Origin: Nitrosopumilaceae archaeon
GTDB lineage: Archaea; Thermoproteota; Nitrososphaeria; Nitrososphaerales; Nitrosopumilaceae
Assembly: GCA_030038445.1 (NCBI GenBank)
Contig: JASHOW010000072.1
Location: forward strand, 1 to 32,266
DNA: 32,266 nt
Direction of reading: 5' to 3'
Of this stretch, positions 16,447-25,414 are shown one piece after another. The notes beneath the pieces are model-generated. The model did no database searches, was not told where the DNA came from, and saw nothing but the letters and a program-made list of their open reading frames with translations. The translations under genes and the position numbers were made by a program. Position 1 is the first letter of the stretch; each line of letters opens with the position of its first letter.

Positions 16447-19412
16447 CCCTTGATGACTCCTATAGGAACCAATTTAGCCACTTTTGTTGCTATTCCCATT
16501 TCATGAGAGACGTTTGCCACTGCATCCACATCTTTGTATGCTTCTGGTGTCTCTTCAACAACGCCTTCTCTGGTAAGGGCTTTTATGAAAATACCTCTAT
16601 CTCCCAAAGATTTTTGAACTTGACTCTCAGTAAAATTACGCCTTGCAGCTGATCTTGACATCATTCTTCCTGCACCGTGTGCAGTAGAACCAAAGCTTAG
16701 GTCCATCGAACCAGGTTTTCCCAAGAGAATCCAGCTTCCCGTTCCCATCGAACCTGGAATAAAGACAGGCTGCCCCAAGTCTCTGTATTTTTGTGGTATC
16801 TCGTCTCTTCCTTTTGGAAATGCCCTTGTTGCACCCTTTCGATGAACTACAACTGAACGCAGTTCACCGTCAACCTTGTGTTTTTCAACCTTTGCTATGT
16901 TATGAGCTACATCGTAGATAAGTTTCATATCCAAATCATCCTCGGTTTGCTTGAAGACCCTTTCAAATGACTTTCTTGTCCAGTGCGTGATCATTTGCCT
17001 ATTGCTCCAAGCAAAGTTTAGTGCTGCAAACATTGCCTTTCTGTAGGATTCACCTTCCTCAGAAGAATTTGGTACACATGCAAGTTCTCTGTCTACTAGG
17101 TTTATCTTGTATTTTTGAAGCGCCTGCTCAGATGTTCGAAGATAATCACTGCATACCTGATGTCCAAATCCCCGCGAGCCACAATGAATCAAGACAGTTA
17201 TTTGGCCTTCGTTGTAAATCCCCATCCTCTTTGCGGCCTCTTTGTCATGAATCTGGTCAACGCGTTGGATCTCAAGAAAGTGGTTACCCGAGCCAAGGCT
17301 TCCCAGCTGCGGAGATCCTCGCTTGCGTGCAGTTTGTGATACCCTACTTGGATCTGCATTTTTTATTTGTCCATTCTCTTCGCATACATCAGCATCATCT
17401 TTTGAACCATATCCATTATCCACGGCCCATTGCACCCCACGTACAAGTACCTCATCAAGATCTGAAGAACTCAGTCTCACAGCTCCTTTTGAACCAACTC
17501 CAGAAGGAATTGATTTGAAGAGGTCAAGTACAAGGTCCTTTAGCTTTGGCCTTACGTCTTTTTCGTCAAGGTTTGTTCTTATCAACCTGACACCACAGTT
17601 TGAGACCACAACGCCATTTGCGATGAAGTTATGGTTATGATCATTAATGGTAAGATCATAAACGTATCCGTCATAATCAATCTCTTCCATGTCTATTATT
17701 TGGTCCCACGCATATCCGTCTCCTATTGAAACTTCTTGCATAAACTCGTTGAAACGTATGACATCCCAAACTCTGGCTGATTTTCTTTCAGACCATATGG
17801 AATGTTCTATAAAGCTTTGAGTAAAGTATTCTCCCTTCAATGTGGCTAAAATCTGTCCAGAGCTTGTTCCACTCAAATACATTTCTCGTGCCGTATTTCT
17901 GGCGTTATCTCTCTGCTCCCTGATAGCACTAGTAAAGTGCAGATATAGTGAAGCAAGGCTTGCCAAAATCTCCTTTTCCTTGTTGTAAAGATATCCTATA
18001 GTACTAAGGAATCTGAGTATATTGTCTGCATTGGATTCTATTCCCAAACGTACTGCCTTTGTAGTGCCTTTCTTGCCGTTGTAAGTATAACCATCCACTA
18101 GTATAGGTTCTGATGTTTTTACACCAAGAGAATCTAGTATTTCTTTTATGTCGTTTGTTATCTCAAATGCATTGTCTAACAAAGTTTCCAGTTTGCTAAC
18201 ACTAAATGTTGGCATGGTGAAATTATATCCATTATTGGAAATTGGTTTTGTAAGATCACCCCCAAAATATGCTGCAACAAAAAGTCTCTTTTGCCACACC
18301 TTGAGAGATTTTATCCATTGCGGTATCCTATATCGCTGGGCAGATCTGTTTCCAGAAGGAACGCCCATTGCGTGTAGAATGACCCGAAATCCTCTGGAGG
18401 ATATCTTTATGGAATGCTCTACGGTCTGGAAAGTAGCTTCTCCATAGTGTGAATTTATCTTGTGATGTCTTTGTCGAGAAATTATAATGGAGTTTATTCC
18501 TAGCCAATTAAGATCACTCTCAATTGATTTGAGATCCTCTAATTTTCCATAGATTGAGACGTATTTGCTCCCTTGAGGGACCGTGCCATCACTCAGTATT
18601 ATTCCGAGAAGCTTTAGTATCCTTGAGAGTTTGTTGCTTGTCGTCTTTAGTTCTGCAAGTCCTAGGCTGCCAAGATGTTTTAGTATCTGCGCTCTGGCAT
18701 TTCCTTTGTCACTTATGCCCATTTCACACATTGACCTGTTCAGATCTTCTACATTGTATATGACATTCTCTGTGGGTTCCAAGTGTTCCAGTCCCTCAAA
18801 TCCATGTGAAACCAGGTTGGTTCCAGCCGACACTAGGCCTGCAGCCACCATGCCTCCGTCAGTAAGCAAAGGATGATCCTTAGTGACTAGTAGTTCTCTT
18901 CCAAACTTTGTAGTTATTTTGAGTATGCGACCATTTTGTTTTTTCTTGAGAAACAGAATCGGTCTTGTCGTTATGGTTGATTTGCTTGGTACGTCAAACG
19001 ATAGAGTAGAGTCATTATTTGCAATCTCAGTTATCTTCTTCCAATTTCGATCTTCAGTATAGACTCTGGTGGACGGATGAAGGCAGTTAATATCGTAGCC
19101 GACACCCCCAGGGCTTATCATTCCCTCTTCTGCGTCCATTGCAGCTACACCGCCTACTGGAAAGCCATATCCCTCGTGACCGTCAGGAAGTACTACTACG
19201 TGTTTTACCACCCCCGGCAAGGTTGAAACGTTTATAGCTTGAGTAATAGTCCTATCAGTTAGCATTTTTTGCATTAATCCTTCATCGGCATATATTGTAA
19301 CAGGAACCTTCATCCCACGAGAAGAGTCTGCCTCTATTCTGTACTCCATGTCTCCTACTTTTTTTGGAATTAACGAAGTCATCTCTTTCTGCGAAAAAAG
19401 GTATTTGGACAC
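16443..19412 (-). CDS. rtcB: RtcB-type RNA-splicing ligase precursor containing an intein
   Basis: N-extein ...LPDGHEGYGFPVGGVAAMDAEEGMISPGGVGYDIN; C-extein CGVRLIRTNL...HCGSRGFGHQVCSDY...FIPGSMGTGSWIL...HGAGRMMSRSAA. Confidence 0.96.
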   Translation of the reverse strand: MSKYLFSQKEMTSLIPKKVGDMEYRIEADSSRGMKVPVTIYADEGLMQKMLTDRTITQAINVSTLPGVVKHVVVLPDGHEGYGFPVGGVAAMDAEEGMISPGGVGYDINCLHPSTRVYTEDRNWKKITEIANNDSTLSFDVPSKSTITTRPILFLKKKQNGRILKITTKFGRELLVTKDHPLLTDGGMVAAGLVSAGTNLVSHGFEGLEHLEPTENVIYNVEDLNRSMCEMGISDKGNARAQILKHLGSLGLAELKTTSNKLSRILKLLGIILSDGTVPQGSKYVSIYGKLEDLKSIESDLNWLGINSIIISRQRHHKINSHYGEATFQTVEHSIKISSRGFRVILHAMGVPSGNRSAQRYRIPQWIKSLKVWQKRLFVAAYFGGDLTKPISNNGYNFTMPTFSVSKLETLLDNAFEITNDIKEILDSLGVKTSEPILVDGYTYNGKKGTTKAVRLGIESNADNILRFLSTIGYLYNKEKEILASLASLYLHFTSAIREQRDNARNTAREMYLSGTSSGQILATLKGEYFTQSFIEHSIWSERKSARVWDVIRFNEFMQEVSIGDGYAWDQIIDMEEIDYDGYVYDLTINDHNHNFIANGVVVSNCGVRLIRTNLDEKDVRPKLKDLVLDLFKSIPSGVGSKGAVRLSSSDLDEVLVRGVQWAVDNGYGSKDDADVCEENGQIKNADPSRVSQTARKRGSPQLGSLGSGNHFLEIQRVDQIHDKEAAKRMGIYNEGQITVLIHCGSRGFGHQVCSDYLRTSEQALQKYKINLVDRELACVPNSSEEGESYRKAMFAALNFAWSNRQMITHWTRKSFERVFKQTEDDLDMKLIYDVAHNIAKVEKHKVDGELRSVVVHRKGATRAFPKGRDEIPQKYRDLGQPVFIPGSMGTGSWILLGKPGSMDLSFGSTAHGAGRMMSRSAARRNFTESQVQKSLGDRGIFIKALTREGVVEETPEAYKDVDAVANVSHEMGIATKVAKLVPIGVIKG
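17598..19085 (-). other. Intein (496 aa) with LAGLIDADG-type homing endonuclease domain inside RtcB
   Basis: Begins CLHPSTRVYTEDRNWKKI and ends DGYVYDLTINDHNHNFIANGVVVSN followed by Cys+1; internal LLGIILSDGTV and FVAAYFGGDLT DOD-like motifs. Confidence 0.95.
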
Positions 19413-19447
19413 AATTTAAATCATGAGTAAAAGACAGGCCTGAGATC

Positions 19448-19579
19448 TTATTTCATTAGTTTGGTGGTATGTCTATAAAGATCGTGTAGTCCTTTACCAT
19501 CAAGAGTAGGTTCTTCATTTTCATTACCGTCTATATCTTCATACAAGACTTTTTTCTCCTCTTTTTTGATCTTGTCCAC
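19448..19579 (-). CDS. Small charged protein (43 aa), not in the supplied ORF track
   Basis: GTG start; VDKIKKEEKKVLYEDIDGNENEEPTLDGKGLHDLYRHTTKLMK; TTTTTTATAC TATA-like element about 25 nt upstream on the minus strand. Confidence 0.45.
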   Translation of the reverse strand: MDKIKKEEKKVLYEDIDGNENEEPTLDGKGLHDLYRHTTKLMK

Positions 19580-19676
19580 ATGCTAACATTCATGCGTGTG
19601 TATAAAAAATTAATGCCAAGCGGATGGTTTGCTGTTTTCAAGTAGATTTATTTTGCTAGTATAGTTTCTTTGATGT

Positions 19677-21038
19677 ATGCCGATACTACCTATTGATGCT
19701 GGGCGTTATGGAACAGACGCCATGAAAGAAATATTTGACGATCAGAAAAAAATATCATACCAACTAGAGATTGAGGCCGCAGTTGCCCAATCTCAGTCAG
19801 AGATAAGCATGATACCAAAAAGTGCAGCTCAGAATATTGCACAAATGGCAAGATCTGGAAAAATCACGATAAAAAGAGTAAAACAGTTGGAGGCAAAAAG
19901 CGATCATGACACAGCGGCATTAGTAGAAGCACTCAGTGAGAAGTGCAGGGAGTCTGCAAGACCTTGGATTCATTATGGTTTGACAAGTAACGATCTTGTT
20001 GACACTAGCAACTCTTTGCAGATTAGAGATGCCATTTCCATCATAGAGCCCAAGATAGCAAAATTAGCCATCATTTTATCAGAGCTGGCAGTAAAATACA
20101 AGAAAATACCTGCCGTGGGTAGAACTCATGGACAACACGCAAGTATAATTTCATTTGGCCTAAAGTTTGCAAACGCAGCATTAGAAATGGCAAAACATGT
20201 TGAAAGAATAGAAGAGATAAAGAAACGAGTTTTAATTTGTAAGACTTTGGGTGTTGTTGGTACTGGATCCCTCATGGGAGCAAAGGCCTTGGAAGTTCAG
20301 AAAAGGGTTGCAAAAAAGCTTGCATTGTTTCCGGCAGATGTAACAACCCAAGTTGTTCCACGCGAAAGATATGCAGAGTATGTCTTTTTGATGGCATTAA
20401 TTGGCTCAACCCTTGAAAAATTGGCTGTTGAGATACGAAATCTCCAGAGAACAGAGATAGGGGAAGTTGCAGAGCCATTTAGAAAGGGTCAGATGGGAAG
20501 TAGTGCAGTACCAGTCAAGAGAAACCCAGTAAAAAGCGAACGCGTCACATCTCTTTCAAAGCTACTACGAAGCCAGATTTCCGTTGCATTTGAGAACATA
20601 CCTCTATGGCATGAACGAGACCTTTCAAATTCTGCCAATGAGAGATTTATTCTTCCAACAACATCCATCCTGCTTGATGAGATGTTAGAAGCAATGACAA
20701 GAACTCTACAAGAGTTATACGTCAATGAAGAAAGAATAAGAAAAAATCTGGAATTCACAATGGGCCAAATCTTTGCAGAATTTGTGCTTGAGGCTCTCAT
20801 AAAGAAAGGAGTACCACGGTTTAATGCATATAGGGACATACAGAGAGTTGCATTTGCTGCATCAGAAAAAGAGACGGACTTTAGAGATGCGGTAAAGAGT
20901 GATGACTCCATATCAAAACACCTTACAGAGGATGAAATAGGCGACATTTTTGTTCCTGAAAACCATCTTGGTGCATCAGAACAGATAATCAGAAACGTCT
21001 ACAACATTGTCAAAAAATCGTGTTCCAAGTTTTCTTGA
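19677..21038 (+). CDS. purB: Adenylosuccinate lyase
   Basis: YGLTSNDLVDTSNSLQIRDA, VGRTHGQHASI, GQMGSSAVPVKRNPVKSE fumarase/aspartase-superfamily signature. Confidence 0.94.
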   Translation: MPILPIDAGRYGTDAMKEIFDDQKKISYQLEIEAAVAQSQSEISMIPKSAAQNIAQMARSGKITIKRVKQLEAKSDHDTAALVEALSEKCRESARPWIHYGLTSNDLVDTSNSLQIRDAISIIEPKIAKLAIILSELAVKYKKIPAVGRTHGQHASIISFGLKFANAALEMAKHVERIEEIKKRVLICKTLGVVGTGSLMGAKALEVQKRVAKKLALFPADVTTQVVPRERYAEYVFLMALIGSTLEKLAVEIRNLQRTEIGEVAEPFRKGQMGSSAVPVKRNPVKSERVTSLSKLLRSQISVAFENIPLWHERDLSNSANERFILPTTSILLDEMLEAMTRTLQELYVNEERIRKNLEFTMGQIFAEFVLEALIKKGVPRFNAYRDIQRVAFAASEKETDFRDAVKSDDSISKHLTEDEIGDIFVPENHLGASEQIIRNVYNIVKKSCSKFS

Positions 21039-21795
21039 CTTTGATCAAGTTTTTGTGAATAAGAGAGCCATACTGTAGTGCTTTTTTCCTCTTTAGTGCA
21101 GAGTCAGGTGGGACTCCAACTGATAATGCCAATTGCCGAATTATGTGTTTTCTGACCAGATCATCTTTGTTTTTTATTTTTTCCTTGATTGGAATTTTCT
21201 TTGCAAAGTCAATAAACTCCTCAGAGAGAAGAGGTTGCAGTATTGTCACGTCAAATTCTGATGATATCATATTTACTGCCTTCATCATTTGTATCTCGTT
21301 GCCAAGCTTTGATTCCATGAGATCTGCAACTGCATTTTCTCCATGTTCTACAACCTCTCGGTATGCATTATAGCCACAAAAGAGCTCGTCAATGCCGTTT
21401 GATGTAAGAACTTTTTTTATGTAATGTTTGTTTGCAAGTTTTGAAACATAGTAAAAGGCTATGCAATTTTCATTCCAGGAAAGATTATCAGTGTTGATTT
21501 TTGACCTGATCTTTTTTGCAACATCCGAAAAGGATTTATCTGGTATTATGTAAACAAGGTGTTTTAATCCCATCAAAGCCGCAATTTTCTTTGAGAATTC
21601 AACATCATGTGAGCCTTCAAATCCAATTGTAAGTAGGGTTACTTCAAAATTCATATCAGAGCAAATTTTGGCCAACAATGAACTATCAACACCACCAGAA
21701 AAAGCCACTCCGATTTTTTTTGATGTTGTAGTATTTTTTGTAGCAAAAAGTATTTGCTCATGGAGACTTGTAAGGAGATTTGACATTCTGTGCAC
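21010..21795 (-). CDS. Asparagine-synthase-domain protein (ATP-pyrophosphatase domain without N-terminal glutaminase)
   Basis: GVAFSGGVDSSLLAKI PP-loop; VLTSNGIDELFCGYNAY. Confidence 0.82.
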   Translation of the reverse strand: MHRMSNLLTSLHEQILFATKNTTTSKKIGVAFSGGVDSSLLAKICSDMNFEVTLLTIGFEGSHDVEFSKKIAALMGLKHLVYIIPDKSFSDVAKKIRSKINTDNLSWNENCIAFYYVSKLANKHYIKKVLTSNGIDELFCGYNAYREVVEHGENAVADLMESKLGNEIQMMKAVNMISSEFDVTILQPLLSEEFIDFAKKIPIKEKIKNKDDLVRKHIIRQLALSVGVPPDSALKRKKALQYGSLIHKNLIKVKKTWNTIF

Positions 21796-21848
21796 TATCG
21801 AATATTTTTGCTATGAGAGTTAAATATAGGGTTCGCTAGGAAAAAATC

Positions 21849-22136
21849 ATGGTACTTGCCAAGCTTACCGAAGACCAGATCAGACAAGAGTTGACTGGCT
21901 TACATGGATGGAGTGTTGTCAATGGCAAACTTCATAAAGACTTTGTTTTTGCAGACTTCATAGATGCGTTTGGTTTTATGAGTAGAGCCGCCATCCATAT
22001 AGAGAAGATGAATCACCATCCAGAGTGGTTTAACGTATATAACAAAATAAAGGTAGAACTTGTGACTCATGATGCAGGCGGAATAACACAAAATGACATA
22101 AACCTAGCAAGGACTCTTGACTCTTTGGCAAAATAG
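21849..22136 (+). CDS. 4a-hydroxytetrahydrobiopterin dehydratase (PCD/DCoH family)
   Basis: [63 protein letters not shown]. Confidence 0.93.
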   Translation: MVLAKLTEDQIRQELTGLHGWSVVNGKLHKDFVFADFIDAFGFMSRAAIHIEKMNHHPEWFNVYNKIKVELVTHDAGGITQNDINLARTLDSLAK

Positions 22137-22197
22137 CACTTGCAATGGCAAAACAACCTGTACAGAATTTATATACGGATAGTCTAAAATTTTTCAA

Positions 22198-23019
22198 ATG
22201 CCAAGCGGTTCGGCAATTCTAGATTCGGATTTTCGATATATCGATAAAAAAGGAAACCTCATGAGGAGTAGAACAGAGCTTTCCATAGCTGAGATGCTCT
22301 CATTTCTTGATATGGAATACCAATACGATTACACCGTTACCCTAAGAAATGGAAAAAAAGTACACGTTGACTTTAAAACTGAAAAAGGATTCATAGAGAT
22401 AATTGATAATGAAAACGATATTACAAAATACAAGGAACTAAAGCAGGAAAACCTAGAGATGAAGCTGATTGCAATAGGCCATCCAAAACTTGCGGCCCAG
22501 CTAAAGGAACTTGATGATATTGTACTTTACAAGACAAAAGATGTTCAGACAGGCTCGATTTTCATCGAGGATCCTTCATTTGCATTTGACTATGCACACA
22601 TACTGCCGCTGGTGGAAAAATGCTCAATTCTTCACGGCCACACGTCATCTGTCATGGTAGAACTGGTAGGTGAGATGAAAAATAACCTGCTTGTTGATTT
22701 TGGAGAGGCAAAAAAAATTATCAAGGATGTTATTTTGATCCTAGACCACAAATTCTTCATCAACAAAAAATATCTTGCAAAAGAAGATGATCTACACTAC
22801 AACATTGCATTTGATGGCCCCAAAGGAAGATTCAATCTACAGGTGCCAAAAAATACCACATATCTGTTGGAAGGCGAAGCTACTGTTGAAAACTTGTCAA
22901 CCGAGATAATAAAGCTCCTAGTTCCCAAGATGCCAAAGAACATAGAAGCGGTTGGAGTATACATCTACGAGGGCTATAACAAAGGGGCCCATATTATTTC
23001 ACAGATCTCAAGATCATAG
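22198..23019 (+). CDS. 6-pyruvoyl-tetrahydropterin synthase/QueD-like domain with an N-terminal PD-(D/E)XK-like extension
   Basis: C-terminal FAFDYAHIL...CSILHGHTSSVMVELVGE...LVDFGEAKKIIKDVILILDHKFFIN...TVENLSTEII; N-terminal RSRTELSIAEMLSFLDMEYQYDYTVTLRNGKKVHVDFKTEKGFIEII. Confidence 0.8.
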   Translation: MPSGSAILDSDFRYIDKKGNLMRSRTELSIAEMLSFLDMEYQYDYTVTLRNGKKVHVDFKTEKGFIEIIDNENDITKYKELKQENLEMKLIAIGHPKLAAQLKELDDIVLYKTKDVQTGSIFIEDPSFAFDYAHILPLVEKCSILHGHTSSVMVELVGEMKNNLLVDFGEAKKIIKDVILILDHKFFINKKYLAKEDDLHYNIAFDGPKGRFNLQVPKNTTYLLEGEATVENLSTEIIKLLVPKMPKNIEAVGVYIYEGYNKGAHIISQISRS

Positions 23020-23023
23020 TGGC

Positions 23024-25339
23024 ATGGAACCAAAAATAAAGGAAACAGCATGGAATCCTGAGATTGAGAAGCAGATTTTAAAACAATGGGAAGATGCAAA
23101 GATTTACGAATTCAAGCCACAGGGAGAGATCTTTGTAATTGACACTCCTCCCCCGTATCCATCCGGAAGGCCTTGGCATATAGGAGCTGCTGCCCATTAC
23201 GCTCAGATAGACATGATTGCAAGAACTGCAAGAATGACAGGAAAGAACGTGTTATTTCCAATAGGAATAGATAGAAATGGTCTGCCTGTAGAGATGTACA
23301 CAGAGAAAAAACACAACATACGTATGCATGAGACAGATAGAAATGAGTTTTTAAAATTGTGTGCCACGGCGCTAGATGATCTTGAAGCAGAGATGATCCA
23401 GATAATGAAAAGCTTGGGGCTTAGCGGAAACTTTTCAGAATATTACAGGACAGATTCTGAGCAGTATCGCTCCCTTACACAGGCCACATTCATAGAGTTG
23501 TGGAAGAAGGGACAGGTATACATTGCAAATAGGCCAAACAACTATGACTGGGTAACTGGGACCACCATTGCAGATGCGGAGATAGTCTATGATGAAATTC
23601 CAACGAAGCTAGTTTACATGAAGTTTAAGATAAAAGACTCGGATAGAGTTTTGATCATAGCAAGTACCAGACCTGAGCTTTTGTGCGCATGTCAGGCAGT
23701 GATTGTAAATCCAGAAGATGAAAGATACAGGGATGTTGTAGGCAAGAATGCACAGATTCCTGTCATAAACAGGGAGGTTCAGATAAGGACTCACCCATCT
23801 GCAGAAAAAGAATTTGGTTCGGGTGCAGTTATGGTTTGTAGTTATGGTGATCAGAATGATGTTGCGTTGTTCAGGGAGCTTAAACTGCAAGAAATAGTAG
23901 CTATTGGCAAGAACGGCAGAATGACAGAGGTTGCAGGCGCATATGCCGGACTCAAGGTAAAACAAGCAAGAGAAAAGATAATCGAGGATCTACAAAAACA
24001 GAATTTGGTAGAAAGAATTGAAAATATCAATCACAGGACTCCAATTTCTGAAAGAAGCAAGATTCCAATAGAGATAATCCCAATGGAAGAGTATTATCTA
24101 AAACAAAAAGAATCCATAGAGAAGATCAAGGAACTAGGTTCCAAGATTGTCTTTCACCCATCCATGCACAAACAGATTCTCATGAATTGGCTGGAATCAA
24201 TAACCATAGATTGGCCTATTTCACGAAGAAGGTTTTACGGAACAGAGATTCCCATATGGTACTGTAAAAAATGCTTAGAGCCTCACGTACCAGAGCCTGG
24301 AAAATACTACAAACCGTGGAAGGATCCAAGCCCTATCTCAAAGTGTGCCAAGTGTGATTCAACCGAGTTTGTTGGAGAGGAAAGAACATTTGATACGTGG
24401 ATGGACTCTAGTGTATCTCCCCTTTATGTTTCAAAATATAACCAAGACAACGAGTTTTTCAAAAAGACATATCCTGCAACAATAAGACCACAGTCCAAAG
24501 ACATTGTAAGAACTTGGCTATACTATACAATCCTCAGATGTGAGCAGATTACCGGCAAGACACCATGGAGCGATGCATGGATTATGGGTTACGGTGTTGA
24601 CGAACATGGGGCAAAGATGAGCAAAAGCAAGGGTAATGTAGTAGATCCTCTTCCGGTGATTCAGAAATTTGGCGCCGATACATTTCGGTTTTGGAGTGCA
24701 AGTGAGATAAATCTTGGCTATGACTTTAGATGCTCTGAACAAAAAATTGAAACCACAAAGAAATTTCTAAGCAAGCTCTTAAACATATCCAGATTCCTAT
24801 CAGGACTTCCAATAATCAAAGAGGCCAAGACTACACCTACAGATAATTGGATACTCTCAGAGCTGGACAAGATGGTTTTAGAATGCAAGAAAGGTTTTGA
24901 TGATTACAACTTTTTTGTTCCTTCAACTAGTATTCGTGAGTTTACATGGAACCTGTTTGCTGCGCATTATATCGAGATGGTAAAAGGTCGCGCATATAGT
25001 GGTTTTAGCCAGGATGAACAAAATGCAGCCATATTCACATTACACAAGGTCTTGTCCACATTGCTACTGCTTCTTGCTCCAATAACACCCTTTATCACTG
25101 ACTATCTTTGGCAGATACTGTATTCTGACAAGACAATACACAAGGAAAAGTTTCCGCAGCCAGAAGATCATGAAGACTGGACAAAATTTACAAAACCAAT
25201 TACAGAGTTTAACTCAAACGTATGGAACAAGAAGAAGGAACAAAATCTCTCTTTGAAGGATACTATAGATATGCCCATTCCTGAAGAGCTTCAACAGTTT
25301 GCAAAAGACTTGCAGTCCATGCATAATCTCAAGTCTTAA
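23024..25339 (+). CDS. valS: Valine--tRNA ligase, archaeal type
   Basis: DTPPPYPSGRPWHIGAAAHYAQIDMIAR, WPISRRRFYGTEIPIWYC, KMSKSKGNVVDP; start taken at ATG 23024, since the longer ORF overlaps the preceding gene. Confidence 0.9.
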   Translation: MEPKIKETAWNPEIEKQILKQWEDAKIYEFKPQGEIFVIDTPPPYPSGRPWHIGAAAHYAQIDMIARTARMTGKNVLFPIGIDRNGLPVEMYTEKKHNIRMHETDRNEFLKLCATALDDLEAEMIQIMKSLGLSGNFSEYYRTDSEQYRSLTQATFIELWKKGQVYIANRPNNYDWVTGTTIADAEIVYDEIPTKLVYMKFKIKDSDRVLIIASTRPELLCACQAVIVNPEDERYRDVVGKNAQIPVINREVQIRTHPSAEKEFGSGAVMVCSYGDQNDVALFRELKLQEIVAIGKNGRMTEVAGAYAGLKVKQAREKIIEDLQKQNLVERIENINHRTPISERSKIPIEIIPMEEYYLKQKESIEKIKELGSKIVFHPSMHKQILMNWLESITIDWPISRRRFYGTEIPIWYCKKCLEPHVPEPGKYYKPWKDPSPISKCAKCDSTEFVGEERTFDTWMDSSVSPLYVSKYNQDNEFFKKTYPATIRPQSKDIVRTWLYYTILRCEQITGKTPWSDAWIMGYGVDEHGAKMSKSKGNVVDPLPVIQKFGADTFRFWSASEINLGYDFRCSEQKIETTKKFLSKLLNISRFLSGLPIIKEAKTTPTDNWILSELDKMVLECKKGFDDYNFFVPSTSIREFTWNLFAAHYIEMVKGRAYSGFSQDEQNAAIFTLHKVLSTLLLLLAPITPFITDYLWQILYSDKTIHKEKFPQPEDHEDWTKFTKPITEFNSNVWNKKKEQNLSLKDTIDMPIPEELQQFAKDLQSMHNLKS

Positions 25340-25414
25340 GACAAGTTTACTTCCCTAAAGATCCAGATTCTAAAATATGTCCTTTAATAGTAGTAATTTT
25401 GGATAGTCATGTAA

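Noticed and set aside
17021-17518. 165-aa plus-strand ORF opposite rtcB
   Set aside because: Antisense to conserved RtcB extein sequence
20489-20947. 152-aa minus-strand ORF
   Set aside because: Antisense shadow of the well-supported purB gene
22952-23023. N-terminal extension of ValS given by the ORF track start
   Set aside because: It overlaps the PTPS gene; MEPKIKETAWNPEIEKQILKQW from 23024 is the more typical ValRS start
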